A stretch of DNA of 36,553 nt from Paludibacteraceae bacterium (GTDB lineage: Bacteria > Bacteroidota > Bacteroidia > Bacteroidales > Paludibacteraceae), in contig JAFZLC010000014.1 in the NCBI GenBank assembly GCA_017551675.1, positions 1-36,553 of the forward strand. Direction: 5' to 3'. The position numbers and the translations under genes were made by a program. Position 1 is the first letter of the stretch; the number at the start of each line of letters is the position of its first letter. This document shows, one piece after another, positions 25,290 to 34,867 of the stretch. The notes beneath the pieces are model-generated. The model had not been told where the DNA came from and ran no database searches. It saw only the letters and a program-made list of their open reading frames with translations.

Positions 25290-25385
25290 GATTAGACAAA
25301 TCCCCCCATCTTCACCAACCATCCAATTAATCCCTCCTTTTCGCTTTTTCCCTTCCTCAAATTTTAACATCCACAACAAAATCAT

Positions 25386-25393
25386 TATCTTTG
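25386..25393 (+). promoter_or_regulatory. Bacteroidota -7 box for era
   Basis: TATCTTTG matches TAnnTTTG, 18 nt before the ATG at 25412. It overlaps the TTG at 25391 that would otherwise extend the gene, which rules that start out. Confidence 0.65.
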
Positions 25394-25411
25394 CAAAAAT
25401 TTTCTATTAAT

Positions 25412-26293
25412 ATGCACAAATCCGGTTTTGTAAATATTGTGGGTAACCCCAACGTCGGCAAGTCCACTCTTATGAACGCTTTGGTGGGAGAAAAAATCTC
25501 CATCATCACTTCTAAAGCTCAAACTACGCGTCATAGGATCTTGGGAATCGTCAATGGTGATGATTTTCAAATCGTCTATTCTGACACGCCGGGTGTCTTG
25601 AAGCCCAACTACAAGCTTCAAGAATCTATGCTCAACTTCTCCAACAGCGCCTTGACCGACGCTGACGTTATTCTCTATGTGACTGACGTGGTGGAAAATG
25701 CTGAGAAGAATGCAGATTTTTTAGAGAAAGTGAAGAAACAAAAGGCACCTGTCATCTTGGTTATCAACAAAATTGACTTGACAGACCAACCTAAATTGAT
25801 TGAACTCGTTGAGAAATGGAAGGTTCTACTCCCAGATGCGGAAATTATTCCTCTCTCCGCTCAAAACAACTTCAATCTCGACTACCTTTTGAAAAGAATC
25901 AAGGATCTTCTACCCGACTCTCCGCCATTCTTTGAGAAAGATGCGTTGACCGACAAGCCTGCTCGTTTCTTCGTCACCGAAATCATTCGCGAAAAGATTT
26001 TAACTAATTACGACAAAGAAATTCCTTATTCCGTGGAGGTCGTTGTAGAACAATTTAAGGAAGATAACAAACTGATTCGCATCAATGCTGTGATCTGTGT
26101 GGAACGTGATTCTCAAAAAGGAATCATCATCGGTCAAGGTGGCAAGATGCTGAAAAAGATTGGTATGGAAGCCCGCAAAGACATCGAAGCATTCTTCGAA
26201 AAGAAAGTCTTTCTGGAACTCTTTGTCAAAGTGGAAAAGGATTGGAGAAACAAAGACAAAAAGCTGAAAGAGTTTGGCTACCAACCCGAATAA
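25412..26293 (+). CDS. era: GTPase Era
   Basis: A 293-residue GTPase needed for 16S rRNA maturation and 30S assembly. G1 is GNPNVGKS (11-18), G3 DTPG (58-61) and G4 NKID (119-122); the effector region holds TSKAQTTRHRI. The C-terminal KH RNA-binding domain (about 200-293) is complete, with IIGQGGKMLKKIGMEAR and FLELFVKVEKDWR. Length is normal for the family. The open frame continues 7 codons upstream to a TTG, but the ATG at 25412 matches the family N-terminus and lies after the -7 box. der follows 36 nt downstream on the same strand, and the two probably form a ribosome-assembly operon. Confidence 0.97.
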   Translation: MHKSGFVNIVGNPNVGKSTLMNALVGEKISIITSKAQTTRHRILGIVNGDDFQIVYSDTPGVLKPNYKLQESMLNFSNSALTDADVILYVTDVVENAEKNADFLEKVKKQKAPVILVINKIDLTDQPKLIELVEKWKVLLPDAEIIPLSAQNNFNLDYLLKRIKDLLPDSPPFFEKDALTDKPARFFVTEIIREKILTNYDKEIPYSVEVVVEQFKEDNKLIRINAVICVERDSQKGIIIGQGGKMLKKIGMEARKDIEAFFEKKVFLELFVKVEKDWRNKDKKLKEFGYQPE

Positions 26294-26329
26294 CAGACCT
26301 CTTTTCATTTATTTAAACAGCGTATTATT

Positions 26330-27643
26330 ATGAGTAATTTAGTAGCTATAGTAGGAAGACCCAATGTGGGGAAATCAACATTATTCAACCGCCTCACACA
26401 AACTCGTCGCGCCATTGTTAACGACGAATCTGGTACTACCCGCGACCGTCAATATGGTAAAGTGGAATGGTGCGGACAAGAATTCTCAATCGTCGACACT
26501 GGTGGTTGGGTGGTCAACTCGGATGATATCTTTGAGGAAGAGATACGTAAACAGGTGAAGATAGCCATCGAAGAGGCTGATGTGATCCTATTTGTCGTAG
26601 ACGTGATGAGCGGTGTCACCGACCTTGACGAACAAGTGGCTCAAATTCTAAGACAAAATAAGAAACCTGTCATCCTTATCTGTAATAAGGTAGATAATAT
26701 AGAGGCTCAATACTACTCTGCCGAGTTCTATAAATTAGGATTAGGCGACCCTAACAACATATCCTCCATCTCTGGTTCGGGTACAGGTGACTTATTGGAT
26801 AACATCCTTAAAGCACTGCCTAAGAAGGTAGAAGAATCAATGGATGACGATCTTCCTCGATTCGCTGTCGTAGGTCGTCCAAATGCAGGTAAGTCTTCCA
26901 TTATCAACGCTTTCATCGGAGAAGACAGATACATCGTGACAGATATCGCTGGTACAACAAGAGATAGTACGAACACTCGATTCACCAAATTCGGATTTGA
27001 TTTCTACTTAGTGGATACCGCCGGTATTCGTAAGAAGAACAAAGTGACTGAAGATATCGAGTACTTCTCTGTCATTCGTTCCATCCGTTCCATCGAGGAT
27101 TCTGATGTTTGTATTCTGATGATTGACGCCACTCGCGGTATCGAAGCACAGGATATGAACATCGTGCAACTCATTCAAAAGAACAAAAAAGGAATCGTTG
27201 TTTGTATCAACAAATGGGACTTGATCACAGGAAAAGATTCGAAGAGCACTCTTACCATGGAGAAAGCGGTTCGTGAGCGTTTTGCTCCATTCAACGACTT
27301 CCCTATCATCTTTACTTCAGCCGTAACCAAACAACGTATTTTCAAGGTGTTGGAGACTGCCAAAGAGGTGTATGACAACAAAAAGAGAAAGATTCCTACA
27401 AGCAAATTGAACGAATTCTTCTTGCCTCTTATCGAGAACTATCCTCCTCCATCAATCAAAGGAAAGTATATCAAAATAAAGTATGTGAGTCAGTTACCAG
27501 ACACCAAAATTCCTTCCTTCGTCTTTTACGCAAACTTGCCACAATACGTTAAGGAACCTTACAAGAGATTCCTTGAGAACAAGTTACGTGAGCAATGGGA
27601 ATTAACGGGAACCCCTGTCAACATCTTTATCAGACAGAAATAA
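26330..27643 (+). CDS. der: GTPase Der (EngA)
   Basis: A 437-residue double-GTPase required for 50S ribosomal subunit assembly. The first G domain has GRPNVGKS (9-16), DTGG and NKVD; the second has GRPNAGKS (about 182-189), DTAGIRKK and NKWD. A C-terminal KH-like domain ends near VNIFIRQK. Both G domains are intact. It lies directly after era with no terminator between, so co-transcription is likely; a terminator follows at 27759. Confidence 0.97.
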   Translation: MSNLVAIVGRPNVGKSTLFNRLTQTRRAIVNDESGTTRDRQYGKVEWCGQEFSIVDTGGWVVNSDDIFEEEIRKQVKIAIEEADVILFVVDVMSGVTDLDEQVAQILRQNKKPVILICNKVDNIEAQYYSAEFYKLGLGDPNNISSISGSGTGDLLDNILKALPKKVEESMDDDLPRFAVVGRPNAGKSSIINAFIGEDRYIVTDIAGTTRDSTNTRFTKFGFDFYLVDTAGIRKKNKVTEDIEYFSVIRSIRSIEDSDVCILMIDATRGIEAQDMNIVQLIQKNKKGIVVCINKWDLITGKDSKSTLTMEKAVRERFAPFNDFPIIFTSAVTKQRIFKVLETAKEVYDNKKRKIPTSKLNEFFLPLIENYPPPSIKGKYIKIKYVSQLPDTKIPSFVFYANLPQYVKEPYKRFLENKLREQWELTGTPVNIFIRQK

Positions 27644-27758
27644 AATCGAGTATATAAAACTCAACTTAAAACACATAGGCGTATGAAGAAGTTTTTACAA
27701 TTCACATATGCCATCATCATAAGGTGAGTTCTATAATAAAATTCATAAAAACAAATTC

Positions 27759-27797
27759 AACGCAGGATGATTCGTATGGATGACCCTGCGTTTTTTT
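27759..27797 (+). terminator. Intrinsic terminator after era-der
   Basis: An 8-bp stem (AACGCAGG with CCTGCGTT, 18-nt loop) is followed by a T run. Confidence 0.8.
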
Positions 27798-27849
27798 GTA
27801 GATTTACCGAAAAATCCGCAACTATGCCCCAAATATACGAACCATATAT

Positions 27850-27880
27850 TTTGATTTATCAATCATCATCTTTATATTTG
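27850..27880 (+). promoter_or_regulatory. Textbook Bacteroidota promoter for the DUF4010 gene
   Basis: TTTG (27850-27853), a spacer of exactly 19 nt, and TATATTTG (27873-27880) match the full consensus TTTG-N19-TAnnTTTG. The leader to the ATG at 27976 is about 90 nt. Confidence 0.8.
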
Positions 27881-27975
27881 TATAAAGGGAATACATATCA
27901 ATTCCCTCAATAGAATATTCACTGGAAACACTTCTTAAATCAAAAGAAGTCTTCTATAAACGAATTTAAAACATC

Positions 27976-29259
27976 ATGGAAACAACAAGCATACTCTCCA
28001 CAGACTTCATCAACTTCTTAGTAGTCTCCGTCTTATCATTAGTCATCGGACTCTCACAAAGAAAACTATACTTAAAGAACAGTGATGAGCCTAAAATCTT
28101 TGGATCGGATCGAACCTTCACACTAATTGGAATATTCGGTTACATACTCTATGTGATTGGTGGTGATTGTCTGACGCCCTTCTTATGTGGAGGCGCGGCA
28201 TTGACCCTACTATTAAGCATCATGTATGCGCACAAAATATTTGTCCGCAACCACATGGGAATCACATCCATCATGATTGCCCTCATCACCTATTGCTTAG
28301 CGCCCATCACCTATAAGATGTCCATTACCATCACCTTACTGATTGTGGTCGCCATCCTGATTCTGACGGAGATGAAAGAGAAATTCACCCGTTTCACACA
28401 GAACATGAACGATGAGGAGTTCATCAATCTAGCCAAGTTTTTAATCATTGCCGGAGTAATCCTACCTATACTTCCCAAAGATGAGTTAATCGAAGGTTCT
28501 GGACTTACCCCCTACACCATCTGGCTTGCCACTGTAGTGATATCCGGAATCTCATACGCCAGTTATCTCGTCAAGAAGTATATCTTCCCTAATGGAGGTG
28601 TCATCATAACAGGTATCTTAGGTGGAATCTATAGTAGTACCGCCACCTGCCTTATTCTGGCTAAGAAAGCAAAGGATAAAAATGAAGGCCTATCAGAATA
28701 CGCCGCAGCCATTTTCTGCGCCATCACCATGATGTATTTTAAAATTCTCATTCTATTGGGCATCTTCAATCTTCCTTTGATGATGAAATACTGGTATCTA
28801 TTTGCCATCATGATTGTCATCACAGCCTTGGTTGCATTCTATTTTTACATGAAAAACAAGAAGGAGATGTCAAATGAAACAGAACAGACAGAAATAAAAG
28901 AGGAGGAAAAGAACCCATTGGAATTTAAGGTGGCTATTCTATTCGCCATTCTTTTCATTGCCTTTACACTGGTCACTCATTATGCTCTTCTATACTTTGG
29001 TGATAGTGGTCTCCGCATACTCTCCATCATCGTCGGAGTCACCGATATCAACCCATTTATCATCAATCTATTCCAGGCGCAACATAACGTATCTGAATCT
29101 CTACTGATATTAGCTGCCTTTCAAGCCATCATCAGTAACAACTTTGTAAAGATGATATACGGAATCGTCTTTTCTGGAAAGAAACTATTGAGACTGCTTA
29201 TCACAGGATTTAGCGTTATATGCATTTCAAACATATTGCTAATACTGATCGCACTATAA
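27976..29259 (+). CDS. MgtC/SapB-DUF4010 family membrane protein
   Basis: A 427-residue polytopic protein with about 11-12 hydrophobic segments. The N-terminal half resembles the MgtC/SapB fold (LVVSVLSLVIGLSQRK, a TFTLIGIFGYIL segment, MGITSIMIALITYCL); the C-terminal half matches DUF4010, with VIITGILGGIYSSTATCLIL as the most conserved stretch and a charged loop (about 290-315, rich in Glu and Lys) between halves. MgtC-like proteins are linked to Mg2+ limitation and membrane-potential control, but the transport role of the DUF4010 group is unproven. It has its own promoter and a roughly 90-nt leader; no known riboswitch was recognised in it. Confidence 0.82.
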   Translation: METTSILSTDFINFLVVSVLSLVIGLSQRKLYLKNSDEPKIFGSDRTFTLIGIFGYILYVIGGDCLTPFLCGGAALTLLLSIMYAHKIFVRNHMGITSIMIALITYCLAPITYKMSITITLLIVVAILILTEMKEKFTRFTQNMNDEEFINLAKFLIIAGVILPILPKDELIEGSGLTPYTIWLATVVISGISYASYLVKKYIFPNGGVIITGILGGIYSSTATCLILAKKAKDKNEGLSEYAAAIFCAITMMYFKILILLGIFNLPLMMKYWYLFAIMIVITALVAFYFYMKNKKEMSNETEQTEIKEEEKNPLEFKVAILFAILFIAFTLVTHYALLYFGDSGLRILSIIVGVTDINPFIINLFQAQHNVSESLLILAAFQAIISNNFVKMIYGIVFSGKKLLRLLITGFSVICISNILLILIAL

Positions 29260-29423
29260 GAAAACGAGAACCACATATCGTAATTGAACAAAAAAACTTA
29301 TATCTTTATGCCGTCAAAAATTTGAGGTAAGTTCCATAAATTCAATCAAAAACAGTATGAAATGGATTTATAGAGCCCATCTTTAGAATCAACAATCAGA
29401 CTATCGAACATACTCTTAGAATC

Positions 29424-32400
29424 ATGAAAACACGTATTTTATCCCTTATCGCCCTACTTTTGACGTGTCACACCTTCGTGAAAGCTGATATTGACATCAC
29501 CGACCTATATTTGCAAAATGCAGGATTCGATGATGCCAACTATTATGATTATAAAGTCTCCGATTATGGAAACGTATCTCAAGAGATACTCTCCATCCAT
29601 GGTTGGAATAAAGATATCGGGGTGGATTATACTGTTACAGGCATCTATGAGCTTGGTACCGCCAAGACTTTCAACACCAATGGCAAGGTTCCCTCAACAG
29701 GATATGATGGATCCAAAGGTGGATGTCTGGCTTTGAGTACGGGATGGGACGAAACCCTCAAATACTATCAAGATGTGACTCTTCCTGCCGGTTCTTACAA
29801 ATTGCAAGCAGCCTTCTACAATGGTAGCAACTCCGCCAATGGTGCCAGTCTAATGGGATGGATTCCCAACAATAGCAACAATTCCTCTCACCTATCCTCT
29901 GTCAGTTCATTCAATATGAATAGTTGGACTCTCGACGAAGTTACCTTCACGCTCTCTTCTGCTACGGAAGGACGTGTGCAAATCGGTTTCAAAGGGGCAT
30001 CAGGAGGTTCGGCCAACTCTGCCAAAGTGGTGGTCGACTTTGTTAAGATCATTCTTGTCGGAAACGATAACACATTGATATCCAATATTCGAACAGAATT
30101 AAAAAACACCCTTTCATCCGCTAATTCCACTTATGGCAATGGAGAAGGAAAAGAGTCCGACAATCTAAAAGCTGCCATCGACAAGGCACAACTAGTATGC
30201 GACAACACCTCTGCTTCATACGCAGATCTCTTCAATGAGAACAAAGCGATTCAAGCCGCATTGGTCAGCTACGAACTGGCAAATGCCACCATGGAACATC
30301 CATCCGACGTCACCCAACTAATCATCAATCCAAGTTTTGAAAAAGGATTCGACGGATGGTCATACGCTAATCTTCAAACACAAACCAACACCTCATTTTC
30401 ACAAAAATCAGGCAATACCTACGTTGAGAAATGGGTAGCTACAGGATCACAAGTGGGTGATGCTAATGTAATACAGACAATCAGTCAAAATCTAATCAAA
30501 GGTATTTATCTGTTAAAAGTCAACGCTCAGAACACACAGAATGGACGAAATGCCCAAGGTGCATGGATCATCGCAGGCACTGACAGCGTGGAGGTATCCG
30601 AAGCCAAAGAATACACCCTTCAATTCATACAGATGGAAGATGAACTGACAATAGGGTTTGTAGCTCATCAGGCTAGTGGCAATTGGATTGCTGCAGACAA
30701 CTTCCGTCTGTACTATGGTGCAGCCACCACAGACGACTATAAAGAGGAACTACAAAAACGCATTGACGTTGCACAGCAACTCATGCAAAAAAACATAGGA
30801 ACCAGTTGCCAAGAGACATTAAACTTAGCCATTCAACAAACGGAGAATTGGATTAGTCGTCCCAACATGGAAACACTATCTTCCATATCTCGTTCGTTGC
30901 GCAATGCCATCCAAGAGGCACAGAATTCCCTAGCGAAGGCTGAGTTCAGAGAGAAATTGGAGAATGCCACAGGACCTGTTCCTTCTGTCACGACAGACCC
31001 TCGTCATGCACGAGGAGCCACTATGGCCTTTGGTCGCGCCACCTTCTCGGGCAACAACATCATGGAGAAAGGATTCTGTTGGAGCACACATAAAGATCCA
31101 ACCGTATTGGATAATCGCACTACCCTTTCTTACGACAACAATGGAGCTATCTATGTGATAGACGGACTGCAACCCGCCACACAGTACTATATACGAGCTT
31201 ATGCCATCACCAATGGCTATGCCGTAGGTTACGGCGATTGCATCCGCATCTGCACGCTTCCAATGGGTAACATCACATGGACCTACAACAACGGTGGTTC
31301 GGACGAGGAAAACAAGAGAATCAACAGTGCCATCGAAGATGCCGTGAATGTATGGAACCATATCACAAGCATACAAGGACTACGCTTATCCGTCTCTTAC
31401 GGAGCAAGCACCCAAACAGCAGATTGTAGCTACGGAGGCTCCATGCGTGTAGGCCCTAACGCAAGCTACCAACGCACAGGAACCATACAACACGAGATGT
31501 GCCACGCAGCAGGTGTTGGTACCACCGAGACATGGTACAACTCATCCATCTATCGTCAAGAGACCAGCAAAGGTTTCTGGTTGGGTGAACGCACCGACCA
31601 AGTGGTTCAGTTCCTCGACAACGACAACACGGCACAGTTGCATGGCGACAACACCCACTTCTGGCCTTACGGAATCAATGGAGCACACGAAGATGATGGA
31701 ACTCGAATCCTATACTATGCCAACGCATTGATTATCCAAGCATTAGGAGAAGACAACCTGCCACCTGTTCCAGGTGCATTCGCTTCCCCAGCCTATACTT
31801 TCATGCAAGAAGATGATGAGGTCTACTATCTTCTAACTGCCAATGAGAGCATCCGAAACATGCCAACCATGCTTCAAACAAACGCATCCAACGGTGTCTC
31901 CCTGAAAAGCCTCGACTGGAAAGAAGCTTTGTCCGACAAATCATTTGCATGGAAAATCACATTCAACCCACAATCTCAAACCTACGAGATGCGTAACGTT
32001 CAGACTAACACCACGTTGAACAACAATAACGCTAATGTCACGTTGAGTTCAAACACAAATTATAAACTACAACTATTGGGGTCCCGTCAAAAAGTGGTCA
32101 ACAGTTATTTCAATCTGAAATCTTATTGGATGACCTTCTCCGACGGAAGTAATCGTCCGATGGCTCTCACTGCCAACCAAAGCAATGGTAACCTCAGCGT
32201 GTCAGCCACGCGTTTCGATCATCAGAACTCCGCTAGTCAGCAACGATGGATCATCCTATCACAAAAGGAGGTGAAAGCATTAGCAGGTGACTTTTCAGAG
32301 GTTCAAAAAGCAATCAACGCAGCCTCCCTTATCGTCTATGGCGGTACAGGTGAAATCACATGTGAAACCTTTGATGAAGGTAAATGGATTAACATCCATA

Positions 32401-32516
32401 ACCTATTCGGACAAGTCATCGATCAATTCTACATGCAAGCAGGCATGAAGATTAACAAGAGTGTTAAAGCAGGCGTATATATTGTAAACGGACAAAAAAT
32501 TATTGTAAAACCATAA
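29424..32516 (+). CDS. Secreted multidomain protein with metzincin-like HEMCH motif and ricin-like domain
   Basis: A 1030-residue exported protein with a signal peptide at about 1-21. Likely layout: galactose-binding-like beta domain (about 22-215), helical FIVAR-like domain (217-295), second galactose-binding-like domain (300-440; NPSFEKGFDGWSYA), second helical domain (441-510), fibronectin-III-like domain (about 515-613; GLQPATQYYIRAYA), a metzincin-like domain with HEMCHAAG (690-697), a ricin-type beta-trefoil-like domain (about 790-950; SQQRWIIL) and a T9SS-like tail (960-1030; GVYIVNGQKIIVKP). The typical HExxHxxGxxH third histidine is Thr700, so zinc binding, if any, needs another ligand. 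The lectin-like domains suggest attachment to glycans or plant or mucin glycoproteins. Domain names other than the HExxH motif are fold-level guesses. Confidence 0.7.
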   Translation: MKTRILSLIALLLTCHTFVKADIDITDLYLQNAGFDDANYYDYKVSDYGNVSQEILSIHGWNKDIGVDYTVTGIYELGTAKTFNTNGKVPSTGYDGSKGGCLALSTGWDETLKYYQDVTLPAGSYKLQAAFYNGSNSANGASLMGWIPNNSNNSSHLSSVSSFNMNSWTLDEVTFTLSSATEGRVQIGFKGASGGSANSAKVVVDFVKIILVGNDNTLISNIRTELKNTLSSANSTYGNGEGKESDNLKAAIDKAQLVCDNTSASYADLFNENKAIQAALVSYELANATMEHPSDVTQLIINPSFEKGFDGWSYANLQTQTNTSFSQKSGNTYVEKWVATGSQVGDANVIQTISQNLIKGIYLLKVNAQNTQNGRNAQGAWIIAGTDSVEVSEAKEYTLQFIQMEDELTIGFVAHQASGNWIAADNFRLYYGAATTDDYKEELQKRIDVAQQLMQKNIGTSCQETLNLAIQQTENWISRPNMETLSSISRSLRNAIQEAQNSLAKAEFREKLENATGPVPSVTTDPRHARGATMAFGRATFSGNNIMEKGFCWSTHKDPTVLDNRTTLSYDNNGAIYVIDGLQPATQYYIRAYAITNGYAVGYGDCIRICTLPMGNITWTYNNGGSDEENKRINSAIEDAVNVWNHITSIQGLRLSVSYGASTQTADCSYGGSMRVGPNASYQRTGTIQHEMCHAAGVGTTETWYNSSIYRQETSKGFWLGERTDQVVQFLDNDNTAQLHGDNTHFWPYGINGAHEDDGTRILYYANALIIQALGEDNLPPVPGAFASPAYTFMQEDDEVYYLLTANESIRNMPTMLQTNASNGVSLKSLDWKEALSDKSFAWKITFNPQSQTYEMRNVQTNTTLNNNNANVTLSSNTNYKLQLLGSRQKVVNSYFNLKSYWMTFSDGSNRPMALTANQSNGNLSVSATRFDHQNSASQQRWIILSQKEVKALAGDFSEVQKAINAASLIVYGGTGEITCETFDEGKWINIHNLFGQVIDQFYMQAGMKINKSVKAGVYIVNGQKIIVKP

Positions 32517-32522
32517 TTAATC

Positions 32523-32670
32523 ATGGACAATCAGAGTGAAGTTCAGATTATATCCAGAAAGGCTGAATTAGACGAGAAGAAGAAATAGTTCAGTTAAACG
32601 GTGAGGTCGACGAAGAGATTGAACGATGTCTAATTAAAAAATTTTATACCTTTGCAGTCGAATAAGACAA
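32523..32670 (+). pseudogene. Possible small frameshifted ORF upstream of DUF4250
   Basis: An ATG at 32523 opens 21 codons (MDNQSEVQIISRKAELDEKK) and stops at a TAG within a purine-rich GAGAAGAAGAAA stretch. In the -1 frame the sequence continues directly as IVQLNGEVDEEIERCLIKKF and a few more residues to a TAA at 32668. A one-base indel in the purine run would join them into a single ORF of about 48 codons. The second half faintly resembles the first strand and helix of ClpP-type proteases, too short to call. Its end overlaps the -7 box of the next gene. Confidence 0.25.
32647..32654 (+). promoter_or_regulatory. Bacteroidota -7 box for the DUF4250 gene
   Basis: TACCTTTG matches TAnnTTTG, 34 nt before the ATG at 32689; no clear -33 box. 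Confidence 0.55.
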
Positions 32671-32688
32671 TAAATTTCAATTAAGAAA

Positions 32689-32871
32689 ATGGAGTACGAA
32701 TTACCAAAAGACATCAATATGCTCTTCAGTTTCATCAATATGAAATTGAGAGACGAATATTCATCACTCGACACACTCTGCAACGATTTAAATATCAACC
32801 AAGAGGACTTGATTCACAAACTTGCCTCTGCAGGATTTGAATACAACAAAGAGATGAATAAGTTTTGGTAA
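32689..32871 (+). CDS. DUF4250 domain-containing protein
   Basis: A 60-residue protein that matches the small DUF4250 family across its length: LPKDINMLFSFINMKLRDEY, then LDTLCNDLNINQEDLIHKLASAGFEYN and KFW at the end. The helical pattern resembles a helix-turn-helix, but no function is established for the family. It has its own -7 box. It is convergent with the helicase gene, with only 14 nt between the two stops and no visible terminator. Confidence 0.85.
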   Translation: MEYELPKDINMLFSFINMKLRDEYSSLDTLCNDLNINQEDLIHKLASAGFEYNKEMNKFW

Positions 32872-32885
32872 ACAACTCAGCAAAT

Positions 32886-34724
32886 CTATTCCATACTCTC
32901 GTATAATTTTCGATAGAAGGGATGTTTTGTTAACGTTGACGCATTACCAATAATAAAGAGTTTCATTCTCGCACGTGTCATTGCCACATTCATTCTTCTC
33001 AGTTCCCGAAGGAAGCCAATGTTTCCCTCGTCATTGGAGCGAACCAAACTAATGATAATCACATCTCTCTCCTGCCCCTGAAATCCATCCACCGAATTGA
33101 TTGTGATCTGACGACGAAACGGCTTCAACACCTTATTCTGATTCACCAACCTACGCAGATAATAGACCTGTGCTTTGTAGGGTGAGATTACACCGAAGTC
33201 TATTTTCTCCTCCTTTACTCGATGGAAGCCTATTTTTTCAATAAAATGTTCTAAGACACTGATAACCAGTTCCGCCTCCTGTCGGTTGACTCTACCAGCC
33301 GTCTGCTCCACATACTCCTCCGAGAAATCAAAAGGCTCTGTATTAACCCATTCCATCGGCTTTTCATAGTCTAACACTCCCCTATAACGAACCTCATCGG
33401 CTGCCGTCAGTTGACCATCATAAAACCACTCGGAAGAGAATCGCATGATCGATTCATTCATTCTGTATTGCACATTCAGGAGCGACACCACAGAGGGTTT
33501 ACGTTCCGTCAGTTTCTCCATCAACGTATGTGATAATCCAGCCTTTTCAGCCTCAAAGCACTTGATGGTTGGGGGTAACTGCTGATGATCGCCTGCAAAG
33601 ATCACACGATGACACTTCGTGATGGGAATCCAACAAGCCGCCTCGAGGGCTTGCGCAGCCTCGTCGATGAACAACGACTGAAAGGTCCGTCCATATAGCA
33701 GATGATTGGCTGCCCCCACTAACGTGCAGGCTACCACTCTCGACTCGGCAAACAGACTCTCACGTATCTCATATTCAAGAGACTCTGCTTTCTCTTTCAC
33801 TGCCATTGCCTTATCCTTGTTGGTACGATACAACTCACGCACCGTCTTACGCATTCCCCACAACGTAGCATATTGCGGATGAGACTCAAACCGACGCTCA
33901 TACGTATAAGATAGCATCTTATCATTCACACGAGACGGATTACCGATACGTAGCACATTCACACCACGATCCACCAACTGCTCCGAAATCCAATCCACCG
34001 CCATATTGCTCTGCGCACAGACCAGAACCTGACTCTCCCGACGCAATGTCTCATAGATCGCCTCCACCAGCGTGGTGGTCTTGCCTGTTCCCGGAGGACC
34101 ATGAACAATGGCAACATCCTTGGCTCTTAATATTAGATTGATTGCCTTCTCTTGTGAAGCATTCAACCATGGGAATCGAACAGGACTAAATTGAAGGAAG
34201 CCAGCCTCTTTATTGCCCAACAATATCTCACGAAGGTCGAACAAGCGACCATCCTTTACATGAATCACCCGATCGAGTGCTTCAAACATCGCCCGATAAC
34301 TACTCTCATCAAAGCTCAACTGAATACCCAACCGATCATAACTCTCCAAAACTAGCGATGAATCCCGACTCGGCAACACCACCACAAGCGTGTCAGCAGT
34401 GGCATAGCTAACCTGCCCCGTCACCTTTATCGGGCGAACCTCATCGGTCATGGAGACAGTGAAGAAATCGACCGATCTTCCATATTCAAAATGATCATCC
34501 TCCTCATCGCAGCCACGGGCATGAATCTCCACGACATACTGATCCAAGGAGTTATAATAAGAACGTCCGATAGAGATAGGATACCGACAGATACCTGCCG
34601 CCACCTTCTTATCCACCGACATAAATCCCGATTGATGTTCAAAACACTTCTTATCATACTCATACTCCATCTGCAGCAAATCGCGATGTTTCTGTAGTGA
34701 TAGTATGGAAAGATCCGTATTCAT
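32886..34724 (-). CDS. Superfamily 1 DNA/RNA helicase (IGHMBP2/SMUBP-2-like)
   Basis: A 612-residue SF1B helicase of the UPF1/IGHMBP2/DNA2 type. An N-terminal beta-barrel-like region (about 1-180) precedes the motor: Q-motif region LNASQEKAI, Walker A GPPGTGKT (about 207-214), motif Ia VLVCAQSNMAVD, Walker B FIDEAAQALEAA (about 350), motif III FAGDHQQLPPT, motif IV LNVQYRMNESIMRFSS, motif V INSVDGFQGQERDVIIISLV and motif VI NVAMTRARMKLFIIGN. All motifs are intact. It unwinds nucleic acid 5' to 3' with ATP; its cellular job in bacteria is unclear. It is a single gene with its own -7 box. Confidence 0.92.
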   Translation of the reverse strand: MNTDLSILSLQKHRDLLQMEYEYDKKCFEHQSGFMSVDKKVAAGICRYPISIGRSYYNSLDQYVVEIHARGCDEEDDHFEYGRSVDFFTVSMTDEVRPIKVTGQVSYATADTLVVVLPSRDSSLVLESYDRLGIQLSFDESSYRAMFEALDRVIHVKDGRLFDLREILLGNKEAGFLQFSPVRFPWLNASQEKAINLILRAKDVAIVHGPPGTGKTTTLVEAIYETLRRESQVLVCAQSNMAVDWISEQLVDRGVNVLRIGNPSRVNDKMLSYTYERRFESHPQYATLWGMRKTVRELYRTNKDKAMAVKEKAESLEYEIRESLFAESRVVACTLVGAANHLLYGRTFQSLFIDEAAQALEAACWIPITKCHRVIFAGDHQQLPPTIKCFEAEKAGLSHTLMEKLTERKPSVVSLLNVQYRMNESIMRFSSEWFYDGQLTAADEVRYRGVLDYEKPMEWVNTEPFDFSEEYVEQTAGRVNRQEAELVISVLEHFIEKIGFHRVKEEKIDFGVISPYKAQVYYLRRLVNQNKVLKPFRRQITINSVDGFQGQERDVIIISLVRSNDEGNIGFLRELRRMNVAMTRARMKLFIIGNASTLTKHPFYRKLYESME

Positions 34725-34785
34725 CGAAAAAATTTATGATTTATAAATAAGGCAAATCATACAGAGGATGATTTTATTTATTGGA

Positions 34786-34793
34786 CAAAGGTA
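34786..34793 (-). promoter_or_regulatory. Bacteroidota -7 box for the SF1 helicase gene
   Basis: TACCTTTG on the minus strand matches TAnnTTTG, 61 nt before the start codon; no good -33 box. Confidence 0.5.
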
Positions 34794-34824
34794 TAGAAAA
34801 ATTTCAAGACATCATGTACAGATA

Positions 34825-34856
34825 CAAAAACGGCCGTCCCTAATACGGAGGCGGCC
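34825..34856 (-). terminator. Intrinsic terminator after the LRR gene
   Basis: On the minus strand, a GC-rich stem (GGCCG with CGGCC, extendable with a bulge) is followed by GTTTTTG, 12 nt past the LRR stop. Confidence 0.6.
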
Positions 34857-34867
34857 ATCGTAATAAC

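Larger units (their letters stand above)
27644..27975. other. Intergenic region after der: micro-ORF, terminator and promoter
   Basis: These 332 nt hold a 14-codon micro-ORF at 27683-27727 (MKKFLQFTYAIIIR) with an AGG near its start, then the terminator at 27759-27797, then the textbook promoter at 27850-27880. The micro-ORF looks like the first residues of a membrane protein and may be the stump of a lost gene or chance; it is not called as a gene. Confidence 0.5.
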
